NCBI RefSeq assembly: GCF_000527695.1
Contig: NZ_ATSX01000003.1
Location: forward strand, 105,005 to 169,004
Direction: 5' to 3'
Source of the DNA: Commensalibacter papalotli (ex Servin-Garciduenas et al. 2014)
Lineage (GTDB): Bacteria; Pseudomonadota; Alphaproteobacteria; Acetobacterales; Acetobacteraceae
Length of the DNA stretch: 64,000 nt
Part shown: positions 7,445 to 16,942 of the stretch, piece by piece
Layout: every line of letters begins with the position of its first letter
Numbering within the stretch: position 1 is the first letter of the stretch
Notes under the pieces: generated by a model
The model's database searches: none
Seen by the model: only the letters and a program-made list of their open reading frames with translations
What the model was told of the DNA's origin: nothing
Program-made: the position numbers and the translations under genes

Positions 7445-8828
7445 AAAAACGTCCAAAAAATGGCGGTTATGGCCATCTTCTCTAGCCGCCAGAACGGGCT
7501 TACTCCTTATTATCGGTATAGGGCTGGTTGAAGCATGCGGGTTAATGATTCATACATTAGATCGTTTGGATTTTGATCGATTAACCCAAGAGCAAGAAGC
7601 AGCTAATCGTGCCACAGCCGTTTATCGCGACATCTCTGAAACAGATAGTGGTGAAGAGCGTGCTGATGAAATCAATAATCTTGATCCTATGCCAGGTTTC
7701 AAAGTATTTCTTTCGGATAAACCAGATTTACAAAAAATCTCCCCACGTTCTCAAAAACTAGAACAAACCATTACCCATCTTTTGACGACTATCCTTTTCC
7801 CTCCTGAATTACGACCAAAAGAGATTATAGCTGCCTCTGATCGCGATACACATCGTAGCGCGATTGCCTTTCAATTACCTGATGATAATAAATGGCTTAA
7901 TATCAGCTATACTTTATCCTCCCCTAACCCCTTTACATCAGCAACTTTCCCTATTGCTTTTTTCGTGATGGCAACTGCCACGGGACTATTAACTTTATGG
8001 GGAGTACGCAGATTAATTGCCCCTGTTGGTACCTTGGGTGCTGCTGCAGAAAGGCTCGGGCAAGATGTTAATGCACCCCCCCTACCTGAAACAGGACCTT
8101 TAGAAGTTGCCAGAGCTGCACGTGCATTTAATAATATGGCACGCCGTATTAACCGATTTGTTAATGATAGAACTCAACTTTTGCTAGCTATTGGACATGA
8201 CTTACGTACTCCTATCACTCGATTGAAATTACGTTCTGAATTTATTGAGGATCCAACGCTACAAAGAAAATTTATTGCTGATTTAGATGAATTGGAAAGT
8301 ATGATCAAAGCAACACTTGCGTTTGGTAAAGACAGCACGCGTCACGAACCTATTGTTTCATTAGATATAACAAAATTATTACAGACCTTAGTTCATGAGC
8401 TTCAAGAAACGCATCCGGATAAAAAAGAAAATATCCTATTAAATGAACCCACGCCAAGAATTACCCTAAAAGCACGACCTATTAGTTTAAAACGCGCCTT
8501 ACAAAATCTTATGGAAAATGCGCTTCATTATGCTGGCAGTGTTTTTATTACTTTAAAGACAGAGCATATTGCAACCACTCTTGATCCGCTTCATGATAAA
8601 CATGTTATTATTTTAATCGAAGATGATGGCCCTGGAATTGATGAAGCATCCCTAGATCGTGTATTTGAACCTTTTGTCAGAATGGAAGAAAGCCGCAATC
8701 GGGAAACAGGAGGAACAGGGCTAGGGCTATCTATTACGCGCAATATCATTCATGAACAAGGTGGAGATATTACTCTTGAAAATCGTTCACCACATGGCTT
8801 ATGCGCAAAAGTTACATTGGTTGCATAA
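7437..8828 (+). CDS. Sensor histidine kinase, EnvZ-type
   Basis: Membrane partner of the preceding regulator, 463 residues. There are two membrane segments, one near 20-40 (TGLLLIIGIGLVEACGLMI) and one near 175-195, enclosing a periplasmic sensor region of about 130 residues. A HAMP-like linker follows (APVGTLGAAAERLG). The phospho-accepting histidine lies in IGHDLRTPITRLKLR, and the ATPase domain shows the N box LQNLMENALHYA, DDGPGI and GGTGLGLSI. The order regulator-then-kinase and the HxxDRxPxTR box are like OmpR/EnvZ. The stimulus is unknown. Confidence 0.92.
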   Translation: MSKKTSKKWRLWPSSLAARTGLLLIIGIGLVEACGLMIHTLDRLDFDRLTQEQEAANRATAVYRDISETDSGEERADEINNLDPMPGFKVFLSDKPDLQKISPRSQKLEQTITHLLTTILFPPELRPKEIIAASDRDTHRSAIAFQLPDDNKWLNISYTLSSPNPFTSATFPIAFFVMATATGLLTLWGVRRLIAPVGTLGAAAERLGQDVNAPPLPETGPLEVARAARAFNNMARRINRFVNDRTQLLLAIGHDLRTPITRLKLRSEFIEDPTLQRKFIADLDELESMIKATLAFGKDSTRHEPIVSLDITKLLQTLVHELQETHPDKKENILLNEPTPRITLKARPISLKRALQNLMENALHYAGSVFITLKTEHIATTLDPLHDKHVIILIEDDGPGIDEASLDRVFEPFVRMEESRNRETGGTGLGLSITRNIIHEQGGDITLENRSPHGLCAKVTLVA

Positions 8829-8916
8829 ATCTTTAATTGGATGATAAAACCTTGCAGTGTCATAATAAAAGTGGCAGAGCTATACTCATTAATTTGAATT
8901 GCTGGAAACATTTTTC

Positions 8917-9495
8917 ATGCTAAACCGTCTTTATCAACGTGCCATTCAACTTGCTGGCAGTCGTTTTGCAACGATATGGCTGGCTTGTATTGCTTTTGCA
9001 GAAGCTAGCTTCTTCCCCATTCCTCCTGACATTTTATTATGCCCAATGATTTTGGCAAAAAGAGAGAAAGCCTGGTATTACGCAACCATATGTACTATTT
9101 TTAGTGTCTTAGGTGGCCTTTTGGGATGGGTAATTGGAGCATTTTTATTAGAATATCTTGCCATGCCAATTGTGCATTTTTATCACGCGGAACAACAGCT
9201 AATTAATTTACAGGAAAAATTTAATGCCTATGGTGTTTGGATTATTCTTATTAAGGGATTAACTCCTATTCCTTATAAATTCGTTACCATTGCTTCTGGA
9301 GCTGCGCACTTCTCTCTTGTGCCTTTTATGATCGCCAGCCTTGTGACACGTGGTGTGCGGTTTTTTGCAGAAGCAGCATTACTATATAAATTTGGTCCTC
9401 CTATTCAAGATTTCGTCGAAAAACGTATGATTTGGGTAGCAACAGCTTTTTGTATTTTGCTACTTGGTGGTTTATTAGCATTCAAATATATATAA
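8917..9495 (+). CDS. YqaA-family (DedA/VTT-like) inner membrane protein
   Basis: A 192-residue polytopic membrane protein of the SNARE-associated/VTT superfamily. The ATG at 8917 has GGAAA upstream; a TTG at 8899 is an alternative. Recognisable blocks are the FAEASFFPIPPDILL entry near residue 25, the GWVIGAFLLEYL segment, and the re-entrant block IILIKGLTPIPYKFVTIASG near 110, which is the family signature. Relatives act in phospholipid flipping or membrane homeostasis; the substrate of this one is not known. A strong bidirectional terminator follows. Confidence 0.82.
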   Translation: MLNRLYQRAIQLAGSRFATIWLACIAFAEASFFPIPPDILLCPMILAKREKAWYYATICTIFSVLGGLLGWVIGAFLLEYLAMPIVHFYHAEQQLINLQEKFNAYGVWIILIKGLTPIPYKFVTIASGAAHFSLVPFMIASLVTRGVRFFAEAALLYKFGPPIQDFVEKRMIWVATAFCILLLGGLLAFKYI

Positions 9496-9515
9496 AATCT
9501 AACTTAAATTCTTAT

Positions 9516-9554
9516 AAAAAAAACCTACTTTAGTTTATTAAAGTAGGTTTTTTT
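9516..9554. terminator. Bidirectional terminator
   Basis: AAACCTACTTTA-gtttat-TAAAGTAGGTTT (9521-9550), a 12-base perfect stem flanked by A and T runs, between convergent genes. Confidence 0.9.
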
Positions 9555-9559
9555 ATAAT

Positions 9560-9934
9560 TTAATTTTTTATTGGTTTTTTAAGTCTTACGCTTTTTTGTA
9601 AAGCCTTTGCAAATTCTTTTGCTTGATCATCTGCTAAAACAAAGCCAACTGCACCGTAACCAGGATGTTGAAAAGCAAGTAACGTTCCAAGAGTGTCTTT
9701 ATCTCTTTGTATGGCCCATTTTGTTTGATAAGCTGGCTTTAATTGTGCACCTTTAATTTCAGGAATAGGTTTTCCATCAGCCATTGACCAATGTACAATT
9801 CCTAAAACACGGATTAAGTCTTCTAATTCTTTTTGTGTTAAATCAATTTTTGCTTCAGGATCACCACCACCAGAAAAGGTTAATGTGGTTTTTTCTCGAT
9901 CCTCTGACAATTTTATATTAATATCAACGCTCAT
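9560..9934 (-). CDS. Conserved-looking hypothetical protein, 124 aa
   Basis: I do not recognise a named family. The protein is soluble, with no signal peptide or membrane segment. It begins MSVDINIKLSEDREKTTLTFSGG, contains an acidic helix (LTQKELEDLIRVLGIVHWSM) and ends in a basic tail (KSVRLKKPIKN). A GYGAVGFVLADDQAKEFAKAL block near residue 95 has the regular hydrophobic spacing of a folded domain. AAGAGGG lies just upstream of the ATG. It sits between a terminator and ispE, 72 bases after the end of ispE on the same strand. Confidence 0.65.
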   Translation of the reverse strand: MSVDINIKLSEDREKTTLTFSGGGDPEAKIDLTQKELEDLIRVLGIVHWSMADGKPIPEIKGAQLKPAYQTKWAIQRDKDTLGTLLAFQHPGYGAVGFVLADDQAKEFAKALQKSVRLKKPIKN

Positions 9935-10006
9935 CTTGCCCTCTTACTATAATTATTTCTTTAACTAATAACATCTTTGTACAATTTAATTAACAAAAAT
10001 ATAGAC

Positions 10007-10882
10007 CTATTTTGCAACGCCTTTCCCCCCCCAAATCCACCAAGAATGTTTCTTTGTTAATATCGCAGCGGCGGCTTGGGCTTGCTGTTCCGTTTCAAAC
10101 AGCCCAAAACATGTAGCCCCAGAACCACTCATTCGAGACAAACGACAAAAAGGAAGCTCTTCAATTGCTTGCAATACTGTATTGATTGCAGGATTCAACA
10201 AACATGCAGGCGGTTGCAAATCGTTGGTTAATTTTATTAATTCTTGAATGAGTTGATCAAAACTAGTTAAATTTTGTGTTGAGTCTATATATTTTGAAAA
10301 ATATGCTGCTCTGTGACGAAAAATTTCTGCTGTTGAAACTGCCTCTCCATGATTGACTAAAATCATACCAAACTGCGGTAAATTTGGTAATAGAGAGAGT
10401 GTTTCGCCAATTCCTTCCATACGTTGAGAAACAGAATTTAAACAAACAGGAACATCAGCCCCTAATTTCAATGCAATTTGCGCTAGTTCTTGCGCTGATA
10501 TTTTCAACCCCCAATACCGTATCAACAACCTCAGAGTTGCCGCTGCATCAGCAGAACCTCCTCCAATTCCCGAGGCAACAGGTAAGTTTTTTTCTAATAG
10601 TAATTTAATAGGTGATAAAGATTTATCAGTACAAGCAACTAATTGATAAGCTGCCTTAACAATTAAATTATTCTTTAAATCTTCATTTTGCAGAGATCCT
10701 GAAAAAGGACCAGTTATCTGTAACGTAACTAAATCTGCTTGATCTACATCTGCAGGCTCTACACTAACATAATCTCCAACATCAGGAAAAACGACTAAAC
10801 TATCGAGTAAATGATATCCATCCTCTCTTTTACCAGTGACATGCAAATTTAAATTAATTTTTGCATACGCTTTTTCTTCCAT
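10007..10882 (-). CDS. ispE: 4-diphosphocytidyl-2-C-methyl-D-erythritol kinase
   Basis: GHMP-family kinase of the MEP isoprenoid pathway, phosphorylating the 2-hydroxyl of CDP-methylerythritol. The N-terminal block YAKINLNLHVTGKREDGYH, the ATP-loop LPVASGIGGGSADAAATLR near residue 100 and the C-terminal RMSGSGATCFGLF are all intact. The ATG at 10882 has AGAGG 12 bases upstream; an ATG at 10894 would sit directly on that sequence. It follows the TPR gene with almost no gap, so they are probably one transcript. The MEP route also feeds the hopanoid genes further along. An eight-G run lies in the last ten codons. Confidence 0.93.
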   Translation of the reverse strand: MEEKAYAKINLNLHVTGKREDGYHLLDSLVVFPDVGDYVSVEPADVDQADLVTLQITGPFSGSLQNEDLKNNLIVKAAYQLVACTDKSLSPIKLLLEKNLPVASGIGGGSADAAATLRLLIRYWGLKISAQELAQIALKLGADVPVCLNSVSQRMEGIGETLSLLPNLPQFGMILVNHGEAVSTAEIFRHRAAYFSKYIDSTQNLTSFDQLIQELIKLTNDLQPPACLLNPAINTVLQAIEELPFCRLSRMSGSGATCFGLFETEQQAQAAAAILTKKHSWWIWGGKGVAK

Positions 10883-10897
10883 GCGCAAGAACATCCT

Positions 10898-12664
10898 CTA
10901 ATTAGCTTTTTGGTTAGTGTTAATTGAAATATCTTTATTTTCTTTGACATCTTGCAAAGCTTTTAAAATTAAAACTTTTTCTTCAGGCGTGGGCTGACAA
11001 TTAAGAGCCACATTCCATTGATTAATAGCTTCTTGATGCCGCCCTGTTTTCCAATAAGCAACACCTAAATGATAATTTAACTCTGGGTCTTGTGGGATCG
11101 TTTCTGCAGCCAACTCTAGTTGTTTTACGCCATCCTCAAGTTGGCCATTCACAATCATCGCCCAACCCAAACTATCACGAATTGCCCCTTCATCAGGAGC
11201 AATATCGACAGCCTTTTGTAAGATTTCCTGAGCTTCCTTTAGATTGCGGTCTTTTAAGACCCAAGAATATCCTAAATAATTTAATAACATCGGTTCATTA
11301 GGTGCGAAAACCAAAGCTTGCTTTAAGTCTTTCTCTGCTTTGTCCCATTCGCCCAATTTTTCATAACAAACCGCCCTTGCGAAAAAAACAGGCCAGATAT
11401 TACTATTCATTAGTGAGGTTAGCTCAAGAACCTTACTATAAGTCTCGGCTGCCTCTTTATATTGTTTACGATCAAAATATAAATCGCCTAATGCTTGTCT
11501 GATATCAGCAGAAAGAGGATAGGCCTTAACTAATGCTTTAACCTCTTGTTCTGCCTCTTGATTATGATCTAATAATGCATTCAAACGCGCAACACGTAAT
11601 TGTATAACGGTTTTTAAAGGATCATTCGGTGAGATAGGTAACAAAACATCCTTGGCAGCATTAAAATGTTTTTCCTGAGCCAAAATACCAGAAAGCATCA
11701 TCTTAGCAGAAGATAACTCAGGATTTAACTTTAATGCCAAGCGTAAAAAAATCTGCTGAGTATGCAATGCGATTTTATTGGCAAGCTTTTGATCAATACT
11801 TATATCTGGGGGTTGAGAGGCGAGATCTTGTTGTAAAATAGAAGCCATTGCCAAATATACTTGTGCGATGACTTGTTTTGCATTTTGCACAGGAAATTTT
11901 TGCAGATTATTTTCTAAATCTTGAGTCGAAATTTGTAAAAAAGGTAAATTTTTCACCAAAGCGCTCACCATTGCTTCTGCTTTTCCAGCTCTATGGTGAC
12001 GTACTAACCAATTTCCATAAGTCTGAGTTAGCAGCAAATCTTCACCTGGGAAATTTTTATCTGCTATCGCAAAATACTGCCCTGCTTTTTCCTCGTCTTT
12101 AGATAAAGAATACATAATGCCAGCATGTAACGCATATAAAGCAGATAAAGGTTTTCCTTGGCTATTTTTTGTTAACACCGCTAAAGCTTGATCTTTTTTA
12201 CCTTCTCCATATAAGCACCACGCTTGTAACAAAGGATAAGTAATCTGGCTGAACACGTCGATGGGTGGACGAGAAACATCACGATAAGCTTCTTGCCATT
12301 GACCTTTAATAATTGCATCATTTGCCCGAATCAAATCAGCAATCGGATCTCTTTGAGTTTTGGCAAGGCCAATTGCAATATCATTCCCCGCAAGAACACT
12401 ATGGTAAAAAGTGATTCGGCGCAGATCACTATCTGTTGGCCGCAATGACAAAACATTATTATATAAGCGTGCTGCCATATCGCTATCATCGGTTCTGGCT
12501 GCAAAAACGGCTGCTAAAAAGTCCCCATAGCCCCCTTTTTTGTGTTCAAAAGGAAGAATAGGTTCAGGATCCTGTGCAATGGCAAGAGCTTTTGAAGCAA
12601 GAGGAATCTCAATAAGAACAGAAATTGATAAAAATATAGTGCATAAAAAGCGCTGGCATTGCAT
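10898..12664 (-). CDS. Exported tetratricopeptide-repeat protein
   Basis: A 588-residue protein with a cleavable-type signal peptide (MQCQRFLCTIFLSISVLIEI..., likely cut after ALA near residue 28) and TPR repeats through most of the rest. Clear repeat units include ADIRQALGDLYFDRKQYKEA, KAEKDLKQALVFAPNEPM and LNYHLGVAYWKTGRHQEA. TPR proteins are scaffolds for complexes; this one would act in the periplasm. The start at 12664 has GAGAAG nine bases upstream; two upstream starts are possible. It diverges from the glycosylase gene, with start codons 40 bases apart, and is followed by ispE. Confidence 0.82.
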   Translation of the reverse strand: MQCQRFLCTIFLSISVLIEIPLASKALAIAQDPEPILPFEHKKGGYGDFLAAVFAARTDDSDMAARLYNNVLSLRPTDSDLRRITFYHSVLAGNDIAIGLAKTQRDPIADLIRANDAIIKGQWQEAYRDVSRPPIDVFSQITYPLLQAWCLYGEGKKDQALAVLTKNSQGKPLSALYALHAGIMYSLSKDEEKAGQYFAIADKNFPGEDLLLTQTYGNWLVRHHRAGKAEAMVSALVKNLPFLQISTQDLENNLQKFPVQNAKQVIAQVYLAMASILQQDLASQPPDISIDQKLANKIALHTQQIFLRLALKLNPELSSAKMMLSGILAQEKHFNAAKDVLLPISPNDPLKTVIQLRVARLNALLDHNQEAEQEVKALVKAYPLSADIRQALGDLYFDRKQYKEAAETYSKVLELTSLMNSNIWPVFFARAVCYEKLGEWDKAEKDLKQALVFAPNEPMLLNYLGYSWVLKDRNLKEAQEILQKAVDIAPDEGAIRDSLGWAMIVNGQLEDGVKQLELAAETIPQDPELNYHLGVAYWKTGRHQEAINQWNVALNCQPTPEEKVLILKALQDVKENKDISINTNQKAN

Positions 12665-12704
12665 AATGTACATCTTCTCAATAAGCTGGATCTTCAAACC
12701 CAAC

Positions 12705-13460
12705 ATGTTTGATCATTTATCTCTTTTAAATCTTTATTCAGAATGGGGTGTTGATGAAACCCTTACCTCTTTATGTACAAATCATTTAGAGAATGTAAAG
12801 CCAACAACCGCAATTCCTATTATAAAAACCTCATCTTCTCATAGCAGTAATTTCTTAAGACATCAAAATTATTCCTTACAAGCAAAAAATATAGAAGATA
12901 TTTGCCAAGCAATCACTTCGTTTAAAGATTATCCTTTATATAATACGGCAATGCACTCTGTTTTACCAAAAGGAAATCCTCTTGCTCCATTTTTTGTTAT
13001 TGGTGAAGTTCCAGATGCAGATGAAGATCGTAATGGGCAAGTTTTTTTTGGGCAATCTGAATTTTGGTTAAGACAAATGTTTGATAGCATTCAAGTTTCC
13101 TTGGATGATTGTTTTTGCATGCCTCTTATTCCTTGGCGCCCCCCTGGAGGGCGCCAATTATCTATTAATGAGCTGACTACTTGTCTGCCTTTTTTGTATA
13201 AAGCACTAGAAATCTATAAACCCAAATTCGTCATAAGCATTGGAACACTTCCTGCACGTACACTTACACAATCCAGTGCTCCAATCAGTCAATTACAAGG
13301 GAAATGGCATACTATCCACTTGCCACAAACACATATTACGTTACAGCTTTTTCCATTACGGCACCCTTCCCAAATTCAGGCAAGTAGCAAGATTAGGCAA
13401 GAAACTTGGCGCGATCTTCTTCGTATCCGTTCTGCACTATATAAAACGGAAATAGATTAA
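12705..13460 (+). CDS. Uracil-DNA glycosylase superfamily protein lacking the Fe-S cysteines
   Basis: A 251-residue member of the family 4-like uracil-DNA glycosylases. The catalytic region reads FFVIGEVPDADEDRNGQVFFGQSEFWL, matching GExPGxxEDxxGxPFxGxxG with changes. The second conserved block reads IPWRPPGGRQLS, followed by C-PFL and PKFVISIGTLPA; the final motif is in LFPLRHPSQI. Classical family 4 enzymes have four Fe-S cysteines. Here the KCRPP cysteine is a tryptophan and the N-terminal Cys-Pro-Leu reads YPL, so the cluster is probably absent. The start at 12705 was chosen because upstream sequence belongs to the divergent TPR gene. A DNA-repair role is likely, but the exact activity is uncertain. 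Confidence 0.78.
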   Translation: MFDHLSLLNLYSEWGVDETLTSLCTNHLENVKPTTAIPIIKTSSSHSSNFLRHQNYSLQAKNIEDICQAITSFKDYPLYNTAMHSVLPKGNPLAPFFVIGEVPDADEDRNGQVFFGQSEFWLRQMFDSIQVSLDDCFCMPLIPWRPPGGRQLSINELTTCLPFLYKALEIYKPKFVISIGTLPARTLTQSSAPISQLQGKWHTIHLPQTHITLQLFPLRHPSQIQASSKIRQETWRDLLRIRSALYKTEID

Positions 13461-13560
13461 TCGTAATAAAGGATTAAATTTTAATATATCGCCAAAGAAT
13501 ATTTCTTTTAGTAAAATAAAAGCTTGATTTATTTATATTTGAATCTAAATTCAACTTATT

Positions 13561-15438
13561 ATGCAAGGGATATATTCTATCTCCCCTTCTGTTGTGCGGG
13601 CTTTGGTGGCCAGCGCAACTTTGTTTGCTGGTGTTTCTGTTTCTGCTATCAGAGCACAAACACCTACGCAGCAAGATCAATATGAAGAATCAACCATTGC
13701 GGCTACTCGTCCTTCGTCGAGTGGCAATAATGGTTCAATTCGGTTTCCTCGTCCTTTGGACACGCTGGATGCTAGACGTATTCGTCACATATTTGATCTA
13801 CAACGCAAAGGGGATTTCACAACGGCTCAATCTGAAACGATTCAAATTTCAGATAACTTGTTGCTTGGCGATATTTTAGCTGAGCGTTATCTTAACCCTC
13901 AATTTACACCCAACAACGGGCAACTTAGGCTATGGCTAAAAAACTTTTCATTCTATGCTGATTCTACTGAAATCATCAAAAAATTGAATGGTTTTATTCC
14001 CGCTGAAACAGGGACCCTCCCTCTGGACCACTCTTTACCGGTATTAAAAGCAAATGTCATACAAATATCTTTGCCAACACCAAAAGAGACCGATCCAATT
14101 GTCACACCTTTTAAAAGAAATCCACGCTTAGATCGAACGATCTATACACGCAGCACTTTAGGTGAAAAAGGGGCTAAAAATGCCCTTGAACTCATTGAAA
14201 AAACTCCTGGAATGACTGATTTATATGCAGCTCAATTACAGGCAGAAATCGCACAACAACTTTTTGCTACAGGCAAAGATGAATACGCATTACATATTGC
14301 ACAACAAGCTTTTTCATTGTCCAAAGGGCGAATTGCATTAGCAGGATATATCGCAGGGCTTATTGAGTGGAAACAGGATCAAAATGATTTAGCCTTTTAT
14401 CTTTTCTCCAAAGCCTCTCACGCAGATATAACCTCTCCTCATCTACAAGGAGGGTGCTTCTTTTGGGCAGCGCGTACCCGTTTGAGTGTTAATGATCTAC
14501 AAGGATATCAAACATGGCTGCACAGAGCAGCTAAGTTTCCGTTAACTTTTTACGGTATTCTAGCCCGTGAAACGCTACAAGAGGGCAAACAAACTCTGTC
14601 TTTTAAAGCTAAACCTGTTGATATTATCAGCAATGTAGACATCAGTGCCATCGAAGATACAGCATTAGGCAAACGCTTTTTTGCGTTATTGCAAGTTGAC
14701 GAAAAAGACAGAGCAGAAATTGTCCTTAGACAATTATGGATGCAAAGCAATCTTAATCTTCCTTTGTCTCGCTCTATTCAATTAGTTGCCAAAGCCGCTG
14801 GTTTCACAGAACTTTCTGATCAGCTACAGACAATTTTGATCCATCATGATGAAACAGTCAAAAATGATCTGGCCTTACCCATACCAAACCTTAAACCACG
14901 TCACGGATTCAAAATGAATCCTGCTTTGGTTTATGCCTTAACCCGTTTGGAATCTAATTTTAACAGTAAAGCAATTTCTAGAAATGGGGCGATGGGTTTA
15001 ATGCAAATTATGCCTGTAACAGCCAAATATATTGCCAAAAAGCAAGATAATCTTTCTTTGAACCATCCTGCTGAACTTCAAAATGCAGCTCTTAATTTGG
15101 AAATTGGGCAGCTTTATTTAGAACATTTGGCAGAACTTTCCAATAAAAATGAAGCTCAAGGTGGCAATTTATTACATATGTTAGCCAGTTATAATGCGGG
15201 GCCTTCTATGATTGGGAAATGGTTAGAAATAACTGATCACCAACATGATCCATTATTATTTATGGAATCAATTCCTTTATCAGAAACACGTAATTACCTG
15301 CATCGTGCGTTAACTTATTTATGGATATATTCGAAAGAGTTAGATCTGCCCAAACCATCTTTGAAATCTTTGGCTCAAAATGAATGGCCCAGTTTTGATG
15401 ATGAACAACAACTAATGAAAACAGTAACACTTCATTAA
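13561..15438 (+). CDS. Soluble lytic murein transglycosylase, Slt70-type
   Basis: Periplasmic enzyme that cleaves peptidoglycan to 1,6-anhydro-muropeptides, 625 residues. The N-terminus is a signal peptide (ALVASATLFAGVSVSAIRA, likely cut near residue 31). A long alpha-superhelical U/L region follows. The C-terminal SLT domain carries the catalytic glutamate in RLESNFNSKAISRNGAMGLMQIMP near residue 463, and the ASYNAGP motif near 543. The ribosome binding site is weak. A strong terminator immediately follows. The gene is monocistronic by spacing. Confidence 0.92.
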   Translation: MQGIYSISPSVVRALVASATLFAGVSVSAIRAQTPTQQDQYEESTIAATRPSSSGNNGSIRFPRPLDTLDARRIRHIFDLQRKGDFTTAQSETIQISDNLLLGDILAERYLNPQFTPNNGQLRLWLKNFSFYADSTEIIKKLNGFIPAETGTLPLDHSLPVLKANVIQISLPTPKETDPIVTPFKRNPRLDRTIYTRSTLGEKGAKNALELIEKTPGMTDLYAAQLQAEIAQQLFATGKDEYALHIAQQAFSLSKGRIALAGYIAGLIEWKQDQNDLAFYLFSKASHADITSPHLQGGCFFWAARTRLSVNDLQGYQTWLHRAAKFPLTFYGILARETLQEGKQTLSFKAKPVDIISNVDISAIEDTALGKRFFALLQVDEKDRAEIVLRQLWMQSNLNLPLSRSIQLVAKAAGFTELSDQLQTILIHHDETVKNDLALPIPNLKPRHGFKMNPALVYALTRLESNFNSKAISRNGAMGLMQIMPVTAKYIAKKQDNLSLNHPAELQNAALNLEIGQLYLEHLAELSNKNEAQGGNLLHMLASYNAGPSMIGKWLEITDHQHDPLLFMESIPLSETRNYLHRALTYLWIYSKELDLPKPSLKSLAQNEWPSFDDEQQLMKTVTLH

Positions 15439-15440
15439 AT

Positions 15441-15476
15441 AAAAAGGCTTTTCTTTATACAAAGAAAAGCCTTTTT
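15441..15476. terminator. Bidirectional terminator
   Basis: AAAAAGGCTTTTCTTT-atac-AAAGAAAAGCCTTTTT, a perfect 16-base stem between the convergent transglycosylase and CorC-type genes. Confidence 0.92.
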
Positions 15477-15490
15477 AATGAATATGCATA

Positions 15491-16780
15491 TTAATTCTGT
15501 GCCACAGCCTGCCTACTGGCCTTGACTTTCGTGACACGCCTACCATCCATTTCAATCACTTCGAATAACCAGCCAGAAAATACCACTTTATCCCCAGTAA
15601 TAGGAACGCGACGAAGTAATGCCAAAATTAAACCACCTAGTGTATGATAGCTGCCCTCTGCAGGTAAGTCATCTAGGTTAAGCTGATCTTTGATTCCATC
15701 AACTAATGTCGTACCATCAAGCAAATACTCATTCACAATACCAGATTCAAGACGAGGCGCATCCAAGGGCTGATTAACCTCACCAACAATAGCTTTGAAT
15801 ATATCTGATGCAGTGATAATTCCCTCAAAAGAGCCATACTCATCTAATACCAAAACGACACCTAATACATCTGCTCTTAACCGTTCAAGAGCATCTAATG
15901 CAGACATACTGTCTGGTACAACCAAAGGTAATTGCAAACATCCATCAATGGATAATTCTTTGCCTTGCAAAACCATCGTTAATACATCATTAGCAGAAAT
16001 AATCCCTAATGGATTATCAATACCACCTTCACACACTACTAAACGTGAATGTTGAACATTTAATAAAATCTTTTTTAACTCGGCTGCAGAAGTAGAACGA
16101 TCCACCCAAACAATTTCGTTTCGAGGCCTCATCAAAGCACGTACAGGACGATCAGCAAGACGCAAAAGACGCTCAATCATATTGCGCTCTTCGATCTCTA
16201 AAATCCCAGCCTGAGCTCCCTCAGCAATATAAGCACGCAGCTCTTCTTCACTAACAGCAATACGTATTTTTTTATGACGACGTAATAATTTTAAAATAGC
16301 CTCTGAACATTTCCCCAAAATCCATACTATAGGAGAAGCAACCCGAGACATGATCTCGAAAGTTCTCGCCAATTTAACTGCAATAATTTCTGGATCTTGT
16401 AAAGCAATCTGCTTTGGAACCAACTCTCCAAAAACCAACATAAAAAATGTAATAATTAAAACGACAACAAAAATTGAAACATCATCTGCAAATGGTCCAA
16501 TAACAGGAAACGTGCTTAGCCAATGCCCCAAGGATGCTTCAATTCTTGCCCCCCCAAAAGCCCCTTCAAAAATGGCAACAATTGTAATTCCAATTTGAAT
16601 AGTCGGTAAAAAGCTTTGAGGATCTTCCATCAAGCGAATTGCACGGTCTGCGCCACGCACACCTTGACGTTGCATCGTAACTAATCTCGTTTTTCGACTA
16701 GAAATTAATGCCAGTTCCCCCATGGCGAACATACCATTAAGAAAAATTAAGCATATAATAATTATAATAGAAATAATCAT
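15491..16780 (-). CDS. CNNM/CorC/HlyC-family membrane protein (hemolysin-like)
   Basis: A 429-residue protein with the standard three-part build. An N-terminal DUF21/CNNM membrane domain (about 1-180, four hydrophobic segments, GELALISSRKTRL near residue 22 and FGELVPKQIAL near 118) comes first. Two CBS domains follow (about 200-330, MRPRNEIVWVDR and LVLDEYGSFEGIITASDI), then a CorC_HlyC C-terminal domain (GSYHTLGGLILALLRRVP). Family members are linked to magnesium or cobalt efflux; the old hemolysin name does not imply toxin activity. The gene stands alone. Confidence 0.88.
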   Translation of the reverse strand: MIISIIIIICLIFLNGMFAMGELALISSRKTRLVTMQRQGVRGADRAIRLMEDPQSFLPTIQIGITIVAIFEGAFGGARIEASLGHWLSTFPVIGPFADDVSIFVVVLIITFFMLVFGELVPKQIALQDPEIIAVKLARTFEIMSRVASPIVWILGKCSEAILKLLRRHKKIRIAVSEEELRAYIAEGAQAGILEIEERNMIERLLRLADRPVRALMRPRNEIVWVDRSTSAAELKKILLNVQHSRLVVCEGGIDNPLGIISANDVLTMVLQGKELSIDGCLQLPLVVPDSMSALDALERLRADVLGVVLVLDEYGSFEGIITASDIFKAIVGEVNQPLDAPRLESGIVNEYLLDGTTLVDGIKDQLNLDDLPAEGSYHTLGGLILALLRRVPITGDKVVFSGWLFEVIEMDGRRVTKVKASRQAVAQN

Positions 16781-16884
16781 AAATTGTTACTGACCTGACG
16801 CAAGAAAAAATCCGAAAGACCTATATACATGGTTTCAATACAAAAAGTAATTTTAATTCAAATATCTTGATAAGATTCAACTGT

Positions 16885-16922
16885 CTATTCCTTATTTTAA
16901 TATTATATTAAATAAGGAATAG
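16885..16922. repeat. Inverted repeat downstream of aspA
   Basis: CTATTCCTTATTT (16885-16897) pairs perfectly with AAATAAGGAATAG (16910-16922), and part of the loop can extend the stem. It lies just after the aspA stop on the minus strand. It lacks a T run, so it is terminator-like or an RNA-stabilising 3' hairpin. Confidence 0.6.
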
Positions 16923-16942
16923 AGTAAGATTACAAATAAATT

